From: JBBREP01 sp038202885
GTDB taxonomy: Bacteria; Actinomycetota; Acidimicrobiia; IMCC26256; PALSA-610
Assembly: GCA_038202885.1 (NCBI GenBank)
Contig: JBBREP010000040.1
Span: 1 to 29,940, forward strand
Direction of reading: 5' to 3'
Length of the DNA: 29,940 nucleotides
The translations under genes were made by a program, and so were the position numbers. Position 1 is the stretch's first letter; each line of letters opens with the position of its first letter. The notes under the pieces were generated by a model, which saw only the letters and a list, made by a program, of their open reading frames with translations, was not told the DNA's origin and made no database searches. Shown here piece by piece: positions 7,042-15,440 of the stretch.

Positions 7042-8292
7042 ATGGAGCGCCCGCCTGACGACGCCCGCGAGGCGTCCGACGCGACCACCGCACCGGCACC
7101 GGCGGCAGCGTCGGCCGGGCGGCGGTTTGGGTACACGCCTGCGCTTGACGGTCTGCGTGCGTTCGCCATCACGCTCGTCGTGCTGTTCCACTACCCGTGG
7201 GCGAACCAGTACTTCCGCGGCAACCCGGTGCACGGCGGCTTCCTCGGCGTCGACGTGTTCTTCGTGCTGTCGGGCTTCCTCATCACAACGCTGCTGTTGG
7301 AGGAGCACGATCAGTCTGGCCGGGTCTCGCTCGGTGCGTTCTACGCGCGACGCGCGCTCCGCCTGCTGCCGGCCTTCTTCGTGCTGTTCGCCATTGGCGT
7401 TGTCGAATACTTCATCGCAGCGCGACCGACGCGGATCGGGCTGCTCGCCATGCTCGGCTACATGGCGAACTGGATCCAGCTCTGGCGAAACGACCCGCTC
7501 GGTCCACTGCTGTCGCACACGTGGTCGCTCGCGATCGAGGAGCAGTTTTATCTGGTGTTCCCGCTGATCATGCTGGGTCTGTTCCGCGCCCGACTGCGGC
7601 GGACAACGATTGCGCTGGTGCTCGGCGCGGGCGCGTTGAGCTCCGCGACATGGCGCATGATTGTGTGGAATCGTCACGCCACGCAGAGTTCGTTCGTCGA
7701 CTTCTATGCGGGCGTGACCGCGCGCACGCTTCCGGCAACGAATCCGTTTCGCACATGGAACCGCTGGTACTTCGGCACCGACACGCGCGCCGACGCGCTG
7801 CTCGTGGGGTGCCTCGCCGCGGTGTTGCTCGTGCAGTTCCGCCCGAAGTTGACACGGCGGGTGACGACCACGCTCGCGGTCGTTGGTGTCGCGGCGTTCG
7901 CCGGCACCGGGGTGATCGTCGGCAACGCGCTGATCCTCAGCTCGTGGTTGCCGAACTGGGGCCTGTTTGTCTTGGAATGTTGTGTGGCACTCACGGTGGT
8001 TGGGGTGGTCGTGGCGCCGAGGTCGCCGCTCACGTGGGTGTGCGCGCTGCCGCCACTCGTGTGGATCGGGCGACGCTCCTATGCGATCTACCTGTTCCAC
8101 CAGGTGGTGTTCAACGAAGTGACTCGCGCTCGCACGCATGCGCCGCCGTGGCTGTCATTCTGGATCCAGATCGCGATCATCGGGATCATCGCGGAAGTGT
8201 CGTGGCGCTTCATCGAGTCGCCGTTCCTACGCCGAAAAGGTCGCTTCGAACGGCGCCGCACGCCTTCGCCGCTGCCCGCAAGTGTGCAGTAA
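7042..8292 (+). CDS. Acyltransferase 3 family integral membrane O-acyltransferase
   Basis: A 416-residue member of the AT3 family (PF01757; OafA/YrhL type), which moves acyl groups from the cytoplasm onto surface sugars, lipids or exported molecules. Diagnostic motifs appear in order: 'ALDGLRAFAI' (about residues 34-43) with the essential His50 in 'VLFHYPW', 'FLGVDVFFVLSGFLIT', the Arg motif 'FYARRALRLLPAF', and 'HTWSLAIEEQFYLVFPL'. About ten hydrophobic segments follow to 'WRFIESPFLRRKGRF' near the end, as is normal for the family. There is no C-terminal SGNH domain. ATG at 7042 is chosen; GTG at 7006 would add 12 residues. Its TAA overlaps by one base a possible ATG (8292) of the next gene. 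The acceptor is unknown. Confidence 0.92.
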   Translation: MERPPDDAREASDATTAPAPAAASAGRRFGYTPALDGLRAFAITLVVLFHYPWANQYFRGNPVHGGFLGVDVFFVLSGFLITTLLLEEHDQSGRVSLGAFYARRALRLLPAFFVLFAIGVVEYFIAARPTRIGLLAMLGYMANWIQLWRNDPLGPLLSHTWSLAIEEQFYLVFPLIMLGLFRARLRRTTIALVLGAGALSSATWRMIVWNRHATQSSFVDFYAGVTARTLPATNPFRTWNRWYFGTDTRADALLVGCLAAVLLVQFRPKLTRRVTTTLAVVGVAAFAGTGVIVGNALILSSWLPNWGLFVLECCVALTVVGVVVAPRSPLTWVCALPPLVWIGRRSYAIYLFHQVVFNEVTRARTHAPPWLSFWIQIAIIGIIAEVSWRFIESPFLRRKGRFERRRTPSPLPASVQ

Positions 8293-8303
8293 TGTCGCCG
8301 CCT

Positions 8304-8702
8304 ATGGCCAAGATCCCGATTGTCGACTATCTCGTACTCGATGACGGCGCACCGCATTTGCGTGCGTGGGAAGCCGTCGATTCCGGTGCCCTGTACTTCG
8401 ATCGCCGCAACGCCGACGCCAAGGGCGGTGGCACCGAATTCAAGCCCCGCAAACTTGCCGACGTCGGCAAGGTCCGCAGTTTCACGATCGTGGAGCGTGG
8501 CGTTCCGGGTGTTCCCGTGCCGTATGCATCGGCGCTCGTCGACCTCGACGGCGGCGGTTGCGTCAAGGCGAACGTCGTGGGCATTCCGGTCGACCCCGAA
8601 CACGTGAAGCTCGGAATGAACGTGAAGCTCACGACTTGGGTCGCGGGCACCGACGACGACGGTAACGAGGCGATCTGCTTCGGTTACGAACCCGCGAACT
8701 GA
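8304..8702 (+). CDS. DUF35-type OB-fold protein lacking the zinc-ribbon cysteines
   Basis: A 132-residue protein with the DUF35 OB-fold pattern: 'GKVRSFTIVERGVPGVPVPY', 'ASALVDLDGGGCVKANVVG', 'HVKLGMNVKLTTW'. DUF35 partners bind thiolase-like (SCP2/Ltp) proteins and deliver or position acyl-CoA substrates; ChsH2-Ltp2 in steroid side-chain breakdown is the known example. The usual N-terminal rubredoxin-like knuckle is degenerate: at 'RRNADAKGGGTEF', where CxxC would be expected, there is no cysteine. The gene ends 12 bases before the thiolase start, so it is almost certainly co-transcribed and a subunit of that enzyme. ATG at 8304 is preferred; ATG at 8292 overlaps the preceding stop and would add four residues. 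Family confidence is good; substrate unknown. Confidence 0.82.
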   Translation: MAKIPIVDYLVLDDGAPHLRAWEAVDSGALYFDRRNADAKGGGTEFKPRKLADVGKVRSFTIVERGVPGVPVPYASALVDLDGGGCVKANVVGIPVDPEHVKLGMNVKLTTWVAGTDDDGNEAICFGYEPAN

Positions 8703-8714
8703 GAGGGACGTTCC

Positions 8715-9929
8715 ATGAGCGGCAGCACCGACAACGTGTGGATTCTCGGCACGTACATGACCAAGTTCGGCCGGCACACAGAGTCCGACCTCATCGACCT
8801 CGCGAGTGAGTCGGCGATGGGCGCGATGAAAGACGGCGGCGTCACCATCCACGACATGGAGGTGCTCGGCTGCGGTTCGCTGTTCAACGCCATGGCCGGT
8901 GTGGGCCAACAGCTCCAAAAGCAGATCGGCCAGACCGGTATCCCGGTCTACAACGTCGCCAATGCGTGCGCGACCGGCGCCACTGCGTTGCGCACCGTGT
9001 ACCTCACGATCAAGGCCGGTGAGGCCGACATGGGTCTCGCGGTCGGTGTCGAGCAGATGGGCAAGGGTGGGCTCCTCGGAGTGGGCGCCAAGGGCGACCG
9101 CGCGCGCACCGAGTACAAGCCTTCCGGTCGCTACGGCTCGGTCATGTCGGTCGAAGGTCTCGTGGGCACGGGCCTCATGCCCGGTGTCTTCGCGCAGGCC
9201 GGCATGGAATACGCCTACGAGCACGACGGAGTCGGCTTCGAACAGTTCGCCAAGGTTGCCGAGAAGAACCACGCGCACAGCACGCTCAACCCGCTCGCGC
9301 ACTACCAAAAGCAGTTCTCTCTCGACGAGATCATGCACGCCCAGATGATGTCGTACCCGAACACGTTGCTCATGTGTTGCCCGAACACCGATGGGTCGGC
9401 CGCGTCGGTGCTCGTGAGCGAGACGAAACTGCGCACACTGTCGAAGGAACAGCAACAGCGTGCCGTCAAGATCAGTGCGTCGGTGCTCACCACCGACCCG
9501 TGGACCGAGCGCGCCCAGGTGCAGCCCGATGTCAACACGCTGACGCGCAACGCGGCCAAGAAGGCGTACGAGATCGCCGGTGTCGACCCCAAGGACCTCG
9601 ACCTCGTCGAACTCCACGACTGCTTCGCCACCGCAGAGCTCATCCACTACGACAACCTGATGCTGTGCGAACCCGGCGGCGCGGGTGAGTGGATCGACCG
9701 GCGCGGCCCGTGGCGTGACGGTGAGATCCCGGTGAACGTGTCGGGCGGCCTCATCTCCAAGGGCCACCCGATTGGTGCGACGGGCCTCGCGAACATCTTC
9801 GAGGTGGCGACGCACCTGCGCGGCGAAGCCGGCGACCGTCAGGTCGAAGGCGCCAAGGTCGGTCTCACCCACGTGATCGGTCTCGGGTCGGCGTGCGGCG
9901 TGCACATCCTGGAGCGCTCCGGAGTTTGA
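8715..9929 (+). CDS. SCP2/lipid-transfer-type thiolase
   Basis: A 404-residue thiolase-fold protein of the SCPx/Ltp group, distinct from the degradative thiolase at 3544-4767. Conserved residues visible are Cys85 in 'NVANACATGATALR', His301 in 'ELHDCFATAELI', His351 in 'SKGHPIGATGL' and Cys394 in 'GLGSACGVHIL'. Retention of the nucleophilic Cys and both His favours true thiolysis or condensation over the retro-aldol activity of Ltp2. 'NVWILGTYMTKFGRH' is the family's N-terminal strand. ATG at 8715 has GAGAGGGA seven bases upstream. It pairs with the DUF35 gene directly before it; together they probably act on a bulky or branched acyl-CoA. It converges with a minus-strand gene 13 bases away. 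Confidence 0.92.
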   Translation: MSGSTDNVWILGTYMTKFGRHTESDLIDLASESAMGAMKDGGVTIHDMEVLGCGSLFNAMAGVGQQLQKQIGQTGIPVYNVANACATGATALRTVYLTIKAGEADMGLAVGVEQMGKGGLLGVGAKGDRARTEYKPSGRYGSVMSVEGLVGTGLMPGVFAQAGMEYAYEHDGVGFEQFAKVAEKNHAHSTLNPLAHYQKQFSLDEIMHAQMMSYPNTLLMCCPNTDGSAASVLVSETKLRTLSKEQQQRAVKISASVLTTDPWTERAQVQPDVNTLTRNAAKKAYEIAGVDPKDLDLVELHDCFATAELIHYDNLMLCEPGGAGEWIDRRGPWRDGEIPVNVSGGLISKGHPIGATGLANIFEVATHLRGEAGDRQVEGAKVGLTHVIGLGSACGVHILERSGV

Positions 9930-9942
9930 ACGAGGGGCGTCG

Positions 9943-10443
9943 TCACGACTGGGGCGGAGCACCGAGGTCGCCGTCGAAGATCGCACGGTCCTCGTCGTCG
10001 GTGATCGCGTCGCCGGCGGCGCGCGCCCGCTCGAACCATGTCTTCGCCGTCATAGTGTCACCGCCGGCCGTGTACGCGCGGTAGAACGCCTCGCACGCGT
10101 AGGCGCGGTCGAAACCGTCGAGCGACTCGGCCTCGGTGATTGCCCAACAGCGCTGCGCGTGGCGTAGTGCTTCGTCGGCGTGTCCGAGCGCCGCGTGGAC
10201 GTGCGAGATCATCCACTCGCCCCGCTGTGCGTGCACTGCAGCGCCTCCGTGTCGCCAATGCCACTGTGAGGCGTACGCGGCTTCGACGAGTTCGCGATCC
10301 TCATCGGCGGTGCGTGACTCGTTGCCGAGCAGGTCCCAGCAGCGACCGTTCGTGCGTTTGGCCCACTCGCGGTGCGACTCGATGTCAACGCCATCAGCCC
10401 CGTCGGTCGTGGCGTCGCATGCTGCGGATTCGGGCGTCGACAT
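9943..10443 (-). CDS. Hypothetical TPR-like cytoplasmic protein
   Basis: A 166-residue soluble protein with no signal peptide or membrane segment. The central part contains repeated helical pairs with aromatic/Ala spacing like tetratricopeptide repeats: 'AAYASQWHWRHGGAAVHAQR', 'MISHVHAALGHADEALRHAQ', 'FDRAYACEAFYRAYTAGG', 'AKTWFERARAAGDAI'. The 'LGHADEALRHAQRC' stretch is the most TPR-like. The N-terminal 20 residues are Ala/Asp-rich and probably disordered. ATG at 10443 is supported by GAGGAG six bases upstream. It is divergent from the epoxide hydrolase (103 bases between starts) and may share regulation with it. Similar short proteins occur in many actinobacteria as hypotheticals; I know no function. 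Confidence 0.75.
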   Translation of the reverse strand: MSTPESAACDATTDGADGVDIESHREWAKRTNGRCWDLLGNESRTADEDRELVEAAYASQWHWRHGGAAVHAQRGEWMISHVHAALGHADEALRHAQRCWAITEAESLDGFDRAYACEAFYRAYTAGGDTMTAKTWFERARAAGDAITDDEDRAIFDGDLGAPPQS

Positions 10444-10546
10444 CGGAGGCTCCTCAGCGTGTTGGCGCCGGGTGTTGGCGTCCGGGCAGTTCAGCACGCG
10501 ACCGCCAATGGCAACAACGGTCGGCCGCGTCGTAGCGTCTCTCGCC

Positions 10547-11710
10547 ATGACCAACGAGACCACTCTCGAACTCCAGCCGTTCCGCGTCGAGGTGCCCGAG
10601 GCGGTGCTCGACGACCTGCGCGCCAGGCTTGCGAACACGCGCTGGCCCGACCAGATCCCCGACTCGGGATGGGACTACGGCACCGACCGCGGGTATCTCC
10701 AGGAACTCTGCGAATACTGGCGCACGACGTTCGACTGGCGCGCGCAGGAACAGCGGTTCAACCGCTGGCCGCACTTCCTCACCCACATCGACGGCCAGCA
10801 AGTGCACTTCATCCACGCTCGCTCGCCCGAGCCGGACGCGACGCCATTGCTGATCACCCACGGCTGGCCCGGATCGGTGGCGGAGTTCCTCGATATCATC
10901 GGTCCGCTCAGCGATCCGCGTGCGCACGGTGGTGATCCGGCCGACGCGTTCCATGTCGTCGCGCCCTCGATTCCCGGGTACGGATGGTCGGGTCCGACCA
11001 CCGAGCCGGGTTGGGACGTGCGGCGCGTCGCCGAAGCGTGGGCAACACTCATGGCTGGCCTCGGTTACAACCGCTACGGCGTGCAGGGTGGCGACTGGGG
11101 GTCGATCATCTCCACGCAGCTCGGCCTCGTCGACCCCGATCATCTCTGCGGCATCCACGTCAACATGCTGATCGCGTTTCCGCCTGATCCATCGGCCATC
11201 ACGCTCACCGATGAGGAAACCGCCGACGTCGCCGCGGTCATGAGCTTCCTCGCGACGGGTTCGGCGTACCAGGAGATTCAGGGCAAGAACCCGCAGACCC
11301 TTGGCTACGGCCTCACTGATTCACCGGCTGGCCTTGCGGGGTGGATTGCCGAGAAGTTCCATCACTGGACGCACCACCCCGACGGCGACCTCGAGACGGC
11401 CGTGACCCGCGACCAACTGCTCACGAACATCACGCTCTATTGGGTGACGAACACGATCAACAGCTCGATCCGCCTGTATTGCGAGAGCCAACGCAGTGGG
11501 CGCTTCGGTCCGGCCGGCGAGTACGTGACCGTGCCCACCGGAACCGCAGTGTTCCCGGGCGAGATCTTCCGCATTCCGAGGGCCTACGCGGAGTCCGGGT
11601 ACAACGTGACACGTTTCACTCGTTTCGATCGAGGTGGCCATTTCGCCGCTCTGGAGGAACCCGACCTGCTCATCGGCGACGTCAGAGAGTTCTTCCGAAC
11701 CCTGCACTGA
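10547..11710 (+). CDS. Epoxide hydrolase with N-terminal EHN domain (alpha/beta hydrolase)
   Basis: A 387-residue microsomal/juvenile-hormone-type epoxide hydrolase, which opens epoxides to diols. The N-terminal EHN segment (about residues 8-115) includes 'VLDDLRARLANTRWPD', 'WRAQEQRFNRWPHFLT' and 'VHFIHARS'. The hydrolase core has the oxyanion motif 'HGWPGSVAEF', nucleophile Asp183 in 'QGGDWGSIIS', and the catalytic His365 in 'DRGGHFAALEEPDLLIGDV'. Cap-region tyrosines are present ('ESQRSGRFGPAGEYV' region). Length is normal. ATG at 10547 begins at 'MTNETTLELQPF'. No other epoxide-pathway gene is adjacent, so the role may be detoxification or catabolism of an environmental compound. A 7-bp hairpin follows the stop. 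Confidence 0.93.
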   Translation: MTNETTLELQPFRVEVPEAVLDDLRARLANTRWPDQIPDSGWDYGTDRGYLQELCEYWRTTFDWRAQEQRFNRWPHFLTHIDGQQVHFIHARSPEPDATPLLITHGWPGSVAEFLDIIGPLSDPRAHGGDPADAFHVVAPSIPGYGWSGPTTEPGWDVRRVAEAWATLMAGLGYNRYGVQGGDWGSIISTQLGLVDPDHLCGIHVNMLIAFPPDPSAITLTDEETADVAAVMSFLATGSAYQEIQGKNPQTLGYGLTDSPAGLAGWIAEKFHHWTHHPDGDLETAVTRDQLLTNITLYWVTNTINSSIRLYCESQRSGRFGPAGEYVTVPTGTAVFPGEIFRIPRAYAESGYNVTRFTRFDRGGHFAALEEPDLLIGDVREFFRTLH

Positions 11711-11718
11711 CGCCCGAA

Positions 11719-11735
11719 CGTGGTCGGCGACCACG
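11719..11735 (+). terminator. Short hairpin after the epoxide hydrolase
   Basis: CGTGGTC-GGC-GACCACG, a perfect 7-bp stem with a 3-base loop, begins eight bases after the epoxide hydrolase stop. There is no T-run. It could also be a small operator for the next gene, whose start is about 80 bases further on. Confidence 0.4.
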
Positions 11736-11773
11736 AGGTGTGGCGTATGACTGCTGATCGTGCCAAACTCTCC

Positions 11774-11795
11774 CGCTGGCGTAAGGGCGCCAGCG
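11774..11795 (+). promoter_or_regulatory. Hairpin in the probable 5' leader of the secreted HEIAE protein
   Basis: CGCTGGCG-TAAGGG-CGCCAGCG forms a perfect 8-bp stem with a 6-base loop. It ends 19 bases before the ATG at 11815 and just upstream of the ribosome binding site (GGGAGGA, about 11803-11809). If transcribed it would sit in the leader and could protect or modulate the mRNA. It may instead be a terminator of the preceding transcript. Confidence 0.35.
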
Positions 11796-11814
11796 CGGGG
11801 TCGGGAGGATCACG

Positions 11815-12924
11815 ATGCGAAAATATCTGGTAGGTGTTGGCTTGATCGGCGCGCTTGGCGCGTCGATCGCGCCGTTGGGCGCGTCCGCGGCAACGCCGCG
11901 GCCGACGGACGGCGTGGCGAGTCCGAAGGTGGTGCGGCCCAATCTTCCTGATCGGGTGCGCTCGTATACACCGACGAACGTGAGCCCACGTGTCGTTGGT
12001 CCGACGGTGAAGTTCTTCAATGCGACACAGGTGACGGGGGGCAAGACGTACAAGCTCCAGATGGTCGGGACGTTCCCGGGCACGGTGGCGCCGAAGTCCA
12101 CGATCACCACGAAGATCATCCCCATCGCGTTCCACTTCACCGACGGCGTCACCCTCGACCCGACGGCGACACTGCCGGCCTGTGCCGGTGGCGGCACCGC
12201 GTTGGCGCGCACGAAGAACTCGGTGCTGTTCAACAAGAACGTGCTCGCCAGCGGACGCCAGTTCGTGGAGGAGTTCCGCCGCGAAGAGTTCAACAACTGG
12301 ACGAAGCCGGGTGGCACGAACCCGAACTACAGCGTCAGTCTCGCTCCGGTGGTGCTGCCGAAGATCACGGTGAATGTGAACGGTCCGTCGGTCGCCGAGC
12401 CGTGCGGCCGCGGCGGCAACGTCGACATCAACAGCCTCGACAATTACATCCGCGGCACGTTGTTCCCCAAGCTCGGCGCTTCGGTCAAGACGACGGAGTT
12501 CCCGATCTTCCTCTGGTCGAACGTCGTGATGTGCTCCGGTAGCTGTGGGATTCTTGGCTTCCACAACTCGTACCTGCGCAACGGCAAGACGCAGACGTAC
12601 GGAGTGTCGGAGTTCGCGACCGACAAGCGGTTCAACGGCGTGGTCGACACGACGGTGCTGTCGCACGAGATCGCGGAATGGTACGACGACCCGTTCATCA
12701 ACAACGCGACTCCTGCGTGGGGTCACATTGGTCAGGTGTCGGGTTGCCAAGGCAACTACGAGACGGGTGACCCGCTGTCGGGCACGGTGTTCAAGATCGG
12801 TCCGTCGCACGTGCAGGACCTGGCCTTCTACTCCTGGTTCTACCGCAACGTTCCGTCGCTCGGCTTCAACGGCTGGTACTCGCTGTTCGGCACCTTCCGG
12901 TCGCCGTCGAAGCCCTGCCCGTAG
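11815..12924 (+). CDS. Secreted protein of unknown function with HEIAE...DDP putative metal site
   Basis: A 369-residue exported protein. The signal peptide is clear: 'MRKYLVGVGLIGALGASIAP' then 'LGASAATP', with cleavage likely after ASA (about residue 25). The mature part has a striking C-terminal block: 'VLSHEIAEWYDDPFINNATP' (His284, Glu285, Glu288, Asp291-Asp292), followed by 'WGHIGQVSGCQGNYETGDPL'. This H-E-x-x-E-W-x-x-D-P block looks like a conserved, zincin-like metal centre seen in uncharacterised secreted proteins of soil bacteria; it is not a classical HExxH, so peptidase activity is only a guess. Cysteine pairs ('MCSGSCG') fit an extracellular location. A strong GGGAGGA precedes the ATG, and a leader hairpin lies upstream. 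It is monocistronic and ends at a powerful terminator shared with the next gene. Confidence 0.75.
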   Translation: MRKYLVGVGLIGALGASIAPLGASAATPRPTDGVASPKVVRPNLPDRVRSYTPTNVSPRVVGPTVKFFNATQVTGGKTYKLQMVGTFPGTVAPKSTITTKIIPIAFHFTDGVTLDPTATLPACAGGGTALARTKNSVLFNKNVLASGRQFVEEFRREEFNNWTKPGGTNPNYSVSLAPVVLPKITVNVNGPSVAEPCGRGGNVDINSLDNYIRGTLFPKLGASVKTTEFPIFLWSNVVMCSGSCGILGFHNSYLRNGKTQTYGVSEFATDKRFNGVVDTTVLSHEIAEWYDDPFINNATPAWGHIGQVSGCQGNYETGDPLSGTVFKIGPSHVQDLAFYSWFYRNVPSLGFNGWYSLFGTFRSPSKPCP

Positions 12925-12963
12925 CCGCGCCACAAGCGCGCAACGCGCAAAGCACGGGTAACA

Positions 12964-12996
12964 AGAAGGCGCCGGCCCTTTGGGCCGGCGCCTTCT
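12964..12996. terminator. Strong bidirectional terminator between convergent secreted-protein genes
   Basis: A perfect 15-bp GC-rich stem (AGAAGGCGCCGGCCC / GGGCCGGCGCCTTCT) with a TTT loop lies between the stops at 12924 (+) and 13018 (-). The arm ends provide AGAAGG/CCTTCT flanks on both strands. This is the strongest terminator in the window and would serve both genes. Confidence 0.9.
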
Positions 12997-13017
12997 GCGT
13001 TGCTGGGGGTGTGAACG

Positions 13018-13443
13018 TTACGGGAGGATCAACATCTGGCCGCCGGCCGGGAAGATGCCCGGGCCGCTGCACCAACGAATCCTGACCTTGAAACTGCGCT
13101 TGCTCGGGATGAACACGCGCAGGCTCTCCTGGAACGTCTGCTTGCTGCTCACCGCGCACCTACCGGTGATGGCGCTGCCGGCACCGTCGATATAGGTGGC
13201 GCGGAAGCGGTCGCCGGGAACGCCAATATCGCGGAACCCGATCCGGATCGTGCCGCGACCGTTGAAGAACAGGTTCTTCTGGATCACCACGATGTTTGGG
13301 GCCGGAATCGAGAAGTTCCGCTGCACGGAATGCGGCTTGACTGCCGAGGCGTCTGCGGCGCCTCCTGCGGTCGCCGGCCCGGCCGCGAGCCCAATGACGG
13401 TTGCCAGGGTGAGGGCACCCTTGGCGAAACGGTGTTTGATCAT
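13018..13443 (-). CDS. Small secreted protein of unknown function
   Basis: A 141-residue protein. The N-terminus is a signal peptide: 'MIKHRFAKGALTLATVIGLA' then 'AGPATAGGAADA', with probable cleavage near residues 26-30. The mature chain of about 110 residues looks all-beta ('NIVVIQKNLFFNGRGTIRIG', 'GDRFRATYIDG', 'SKRSFKVRIRWCSGPG') and carries two cysteines ('GRCAVSS' and 'RWCSGPG') that could form a disulfide. It ends 'FPAGGQMLILP'. I do not recognise the family. ATG at 13443 has AGGGAG at good spacing. It faces another secreted protein gene across a strong terminator, and is divergent from the D-aminoacylase-like gene (203 bases between starts). A pathway role cannot be inferred. Confidence 0.72.
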   Translation of the reverse strand: MIKHRFAKGALTLATVIGLAAGPATAGGAADASAVKPHSVQRNFSIPAPNIVVIQKNLFFNGRGTIRIGFRDIGVPGDRFRATYIDGAGSAITGRCAVSSKQTFQESLRVFIPSKRSFKVRIRWCSGPGIFPAGGQMLILP

Positions 13444-13646
13444 AATTTTCTCCCTGAGTGTCGTGCGCGCAAGCGCATCACTTGCCGTGTCCGAGCGGCA
13501 CCGTATCGTGGGCTTCCCAGAGGGTGCAAACAGTCCTATACCCACCCGATATGGAGCTTCTGACCGGCGGATTGCGCCGGGGATACGCTCCAGCGCATGT
13601 ACGGCGGCCGCGCCGCCGCGGACAATCAGTCGAAGGTGGTACGAGC

Positions 13647-15359
13647 GTGCATGATCTCCTCGTCAAGGGCGGCACTGTCGTCGATGGCACCGGTGTGGCC
13701 GGACGGACCGCCGATGTCGCGATCAGCGACGGCGTCGTCACCGAGGTCGGCAACCTCGGCGGTGTAGCCGCGCGCCAGACGATCGATGCCGACGGCGCCC
13801 TCGTCACTCCGGGCTTTGTCGACCCGCACACGCACTTTGACGGTCAAGTCACCTGGGACCCGCTGCTCACGCCGAGCTGTTGGCATGGCGTGACCACCGT
13901 GGTGTTCGGCAACTGTGGCGTCGGGTTCGCGCCCGTGCATCCCGACAAACACGAGTGGCTCATCGGCCTGATGGAAGGGGTCGAAGACATCCCGGGCGCC
14001 GCGCTGTCCGACGGCATCAAGTGGGGTTGGGAGAGCTACGCCGAATATCTCGACGCGGTGGAAGCAGCGTCCAAGGCGATGGACGTCGGCGCGCTCGTGC
14101 CGCACGGCTCCGTACGCGCCTACGTGATGGGCGAACGCGGCGCGCGCAACGAGCCCGCGACGCCGGCCGACATCGACGCGATGGCCACCATCGTGCGCGA
14201 CGGCATTGCGGCCGGAGCCCTTGGCTTTTCGACGAGCCGCACCATTGCGCACATGGCGATCGACGGCGAACCCGTGCCCGGCACGTTTGCCGCTGAGGAC
14301 GAACTGTTCGGTATCGGCGCGGTGCTCGGCGAACTCGGCACGGGTGTGTTCGAACTCGCGCCCGCCGGTGCGCTCGGCGAAGACCTCGCGGCGCCGGCGC
14401 GCGAGATGGCGTGGATGCGCAAGCTCAGCGAAAAGATCGGTCGTCCGGTCAGTTTCGTGCTGACCCAGAACGACCACGATCCCGATTCGTGGCGCGAGAT
14501 GTTGCGCGAATGCGCCGAGGCCGCGGCCGACGGAGCGCAGGTGCGTCCGCAGGTGCACGGGCGCAGCGTCACGTTGCTCATCGGGCTGGCGAACTTCCAT
14601 CCCTTTTCGAACTGCGAGTCGTGGGGGATGCTCGGCTTCATGACCGTGCCCGAGCGGGTGGCGGAGATGCGCAAGCCCGAGGTGAAGTCCCGCCTGCTCG
14701 CCGATGTCGCGCGCTTCAATCCGGCGCGCCTGGAGTTCATCGACCCGGAGCGTGTGTTTCCCTTGGGGGAGAACCCCAACTACGAGCCGCGCCGCGACGA
14801 GAGCATCGCGGCCCGTGCCCGTGCGCAGGGCCGCGACCCGTGGGAGCTGTACTACGACACCTTGCTCGAAGACAACGGCAACCAGATCCTCATGCGCCCG
14901 CTGCTCAACTACACCGACTTCAACCTCGACGCGGTGCGCACAATGCTCGAACACCCCACCAGTGCGTGGGGCCTGTCCGACGGTGGCGCGCACTGTGGCA
15001 CCACGTGCGACGCGAGTACGCCGACGTTCATGCTCACGCACTGGACGCGCGATCGTCCGCACGATCGGTTGCCGCTCGAATGGATCGTGCGCAAGATGAC
15101 CAAGGACACCGCGTCGCTGTACGGCCTTTCCGATCGCGGCACGCTCGAGGTCGGCAAGGTGGGCGACGTCAACGTCATCGACTACGACGCGCTGCGGCTG
15201 TTGCGACCGGAGATGGTGCACGATCTGCCCGGCGGCGCTCGCCGATTTGTGCAGCGTTCGCAGGGGTATGTGGCCACGGCGAAGTCGGGGCAGGTCATCA
15301 TGCGCGATGGCGAAGACCAAGGCGCCCGCCCCGGATTGCTCCTCCGCGGCGAGCGCTAA
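13647..15359 (+). CDS. D-aminoacylase / N-acyl-D-amino-acid deacylase family amidohydrolase
   Basis: A 570-residue metal-dependent amidohydrolase (amidohydrolase_3 type). After the N-terminal beta sandwich ('LLVKGGTVVDGTGVAGRTAD'), the metal motif HxH appears in 'PGFVDPHTHFDGQ' (His61, His63), followed by the family-specific 'VVFGNCGVGFAP' with Cys90, a metal ligand in D-aminoacylases. 'GLSDGGAHCGTTCDAS' (about residues 445-460) contains the late catalytic Asp, and the terminal sandwich 'GTLEVGKVGDVNVIDYDAL' is typical. Family members hydrolyse N-acyl-D-amino acids, but many related actinobacterial proteins have other amide or ring substrates. GTG at 13647 (M-HDLLVKGG) is preceded by GAAGGTGG; an upstream extension to 13458 is Arg-rich and non-conserved. 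An SDR gene follows 81 bases downstream, which suggests a catabolic unit. Confidence 0.92.
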   Translation: MHDLLVKGGTVVDGTGVAGRTADVAISDGVVTEVGNLGGVAARQTIDADGALVTPGFVDPHTHFDGQVTWDPLLTPSCWHGVTTVVFGNCGVGFAPVHPDKHEWLIGLMEGVEDIPGAALSDGIKWGWESYAEYLDAVEAASKAMDVGALVPHGSVRAYVMGERGARNEPATPADIDAMATIVRDGIAAGALGFSTSRTIAHMAIDGEPVPGTFAAEDELFGIGAVLGELGTGVFELAPAGALGEDLAAPAREMAWMRKLSEKIGRPVSFVLTQNDHDPDSWREMLRECAEAAADGAQVRPQVHGRSVTLLIGLANFHPFSNCESWGMLGFMTVPERVAEMRKPEVKSRLLADVARFNPARLEFIDPERVFPLGENPNYEPRRDESIAARARAQGRDPWELYYDTLLEDNGNQILMRPLLNYTDFNLDAVRTMLEHPTSAWGLSDGGAHCGTTCDASTPTFMLTHWTRDRPHDRLPLEWIVRKMTKDTASLYGLSDRGTLEVGKVGDVNVIDYDALRLLRPEMVHDLPGGARRFVQRSQGYVATAKSGQVIMRDGEDQGARPGLLLRGER

Positions 15360-15440
15360 CCCACCGTTTGCCGATCTACCCGTCGCCGGTGCCGCTAGCG
15401 CGGCACACGGTCGGGGTTGGACTTGAACCAGGAGATCGTG

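Noticed and set aside
8088..9986. 632-codon minus-strand open frame
   Set aside because: It is antisense to the acyltransferase end, the DUF35-like gene and the thiolase. It has low-complexity His/Arg/Glu/Asp composition and no ribosome site.
13502..13529. Possible sigma-70 promoter for the small secreted protein (minus strand, TTGCAC-16-GATACG)
   Set aside because: Both hexamers match consensus poorly; in this GC-rich DNA such matches are frequent by chance.
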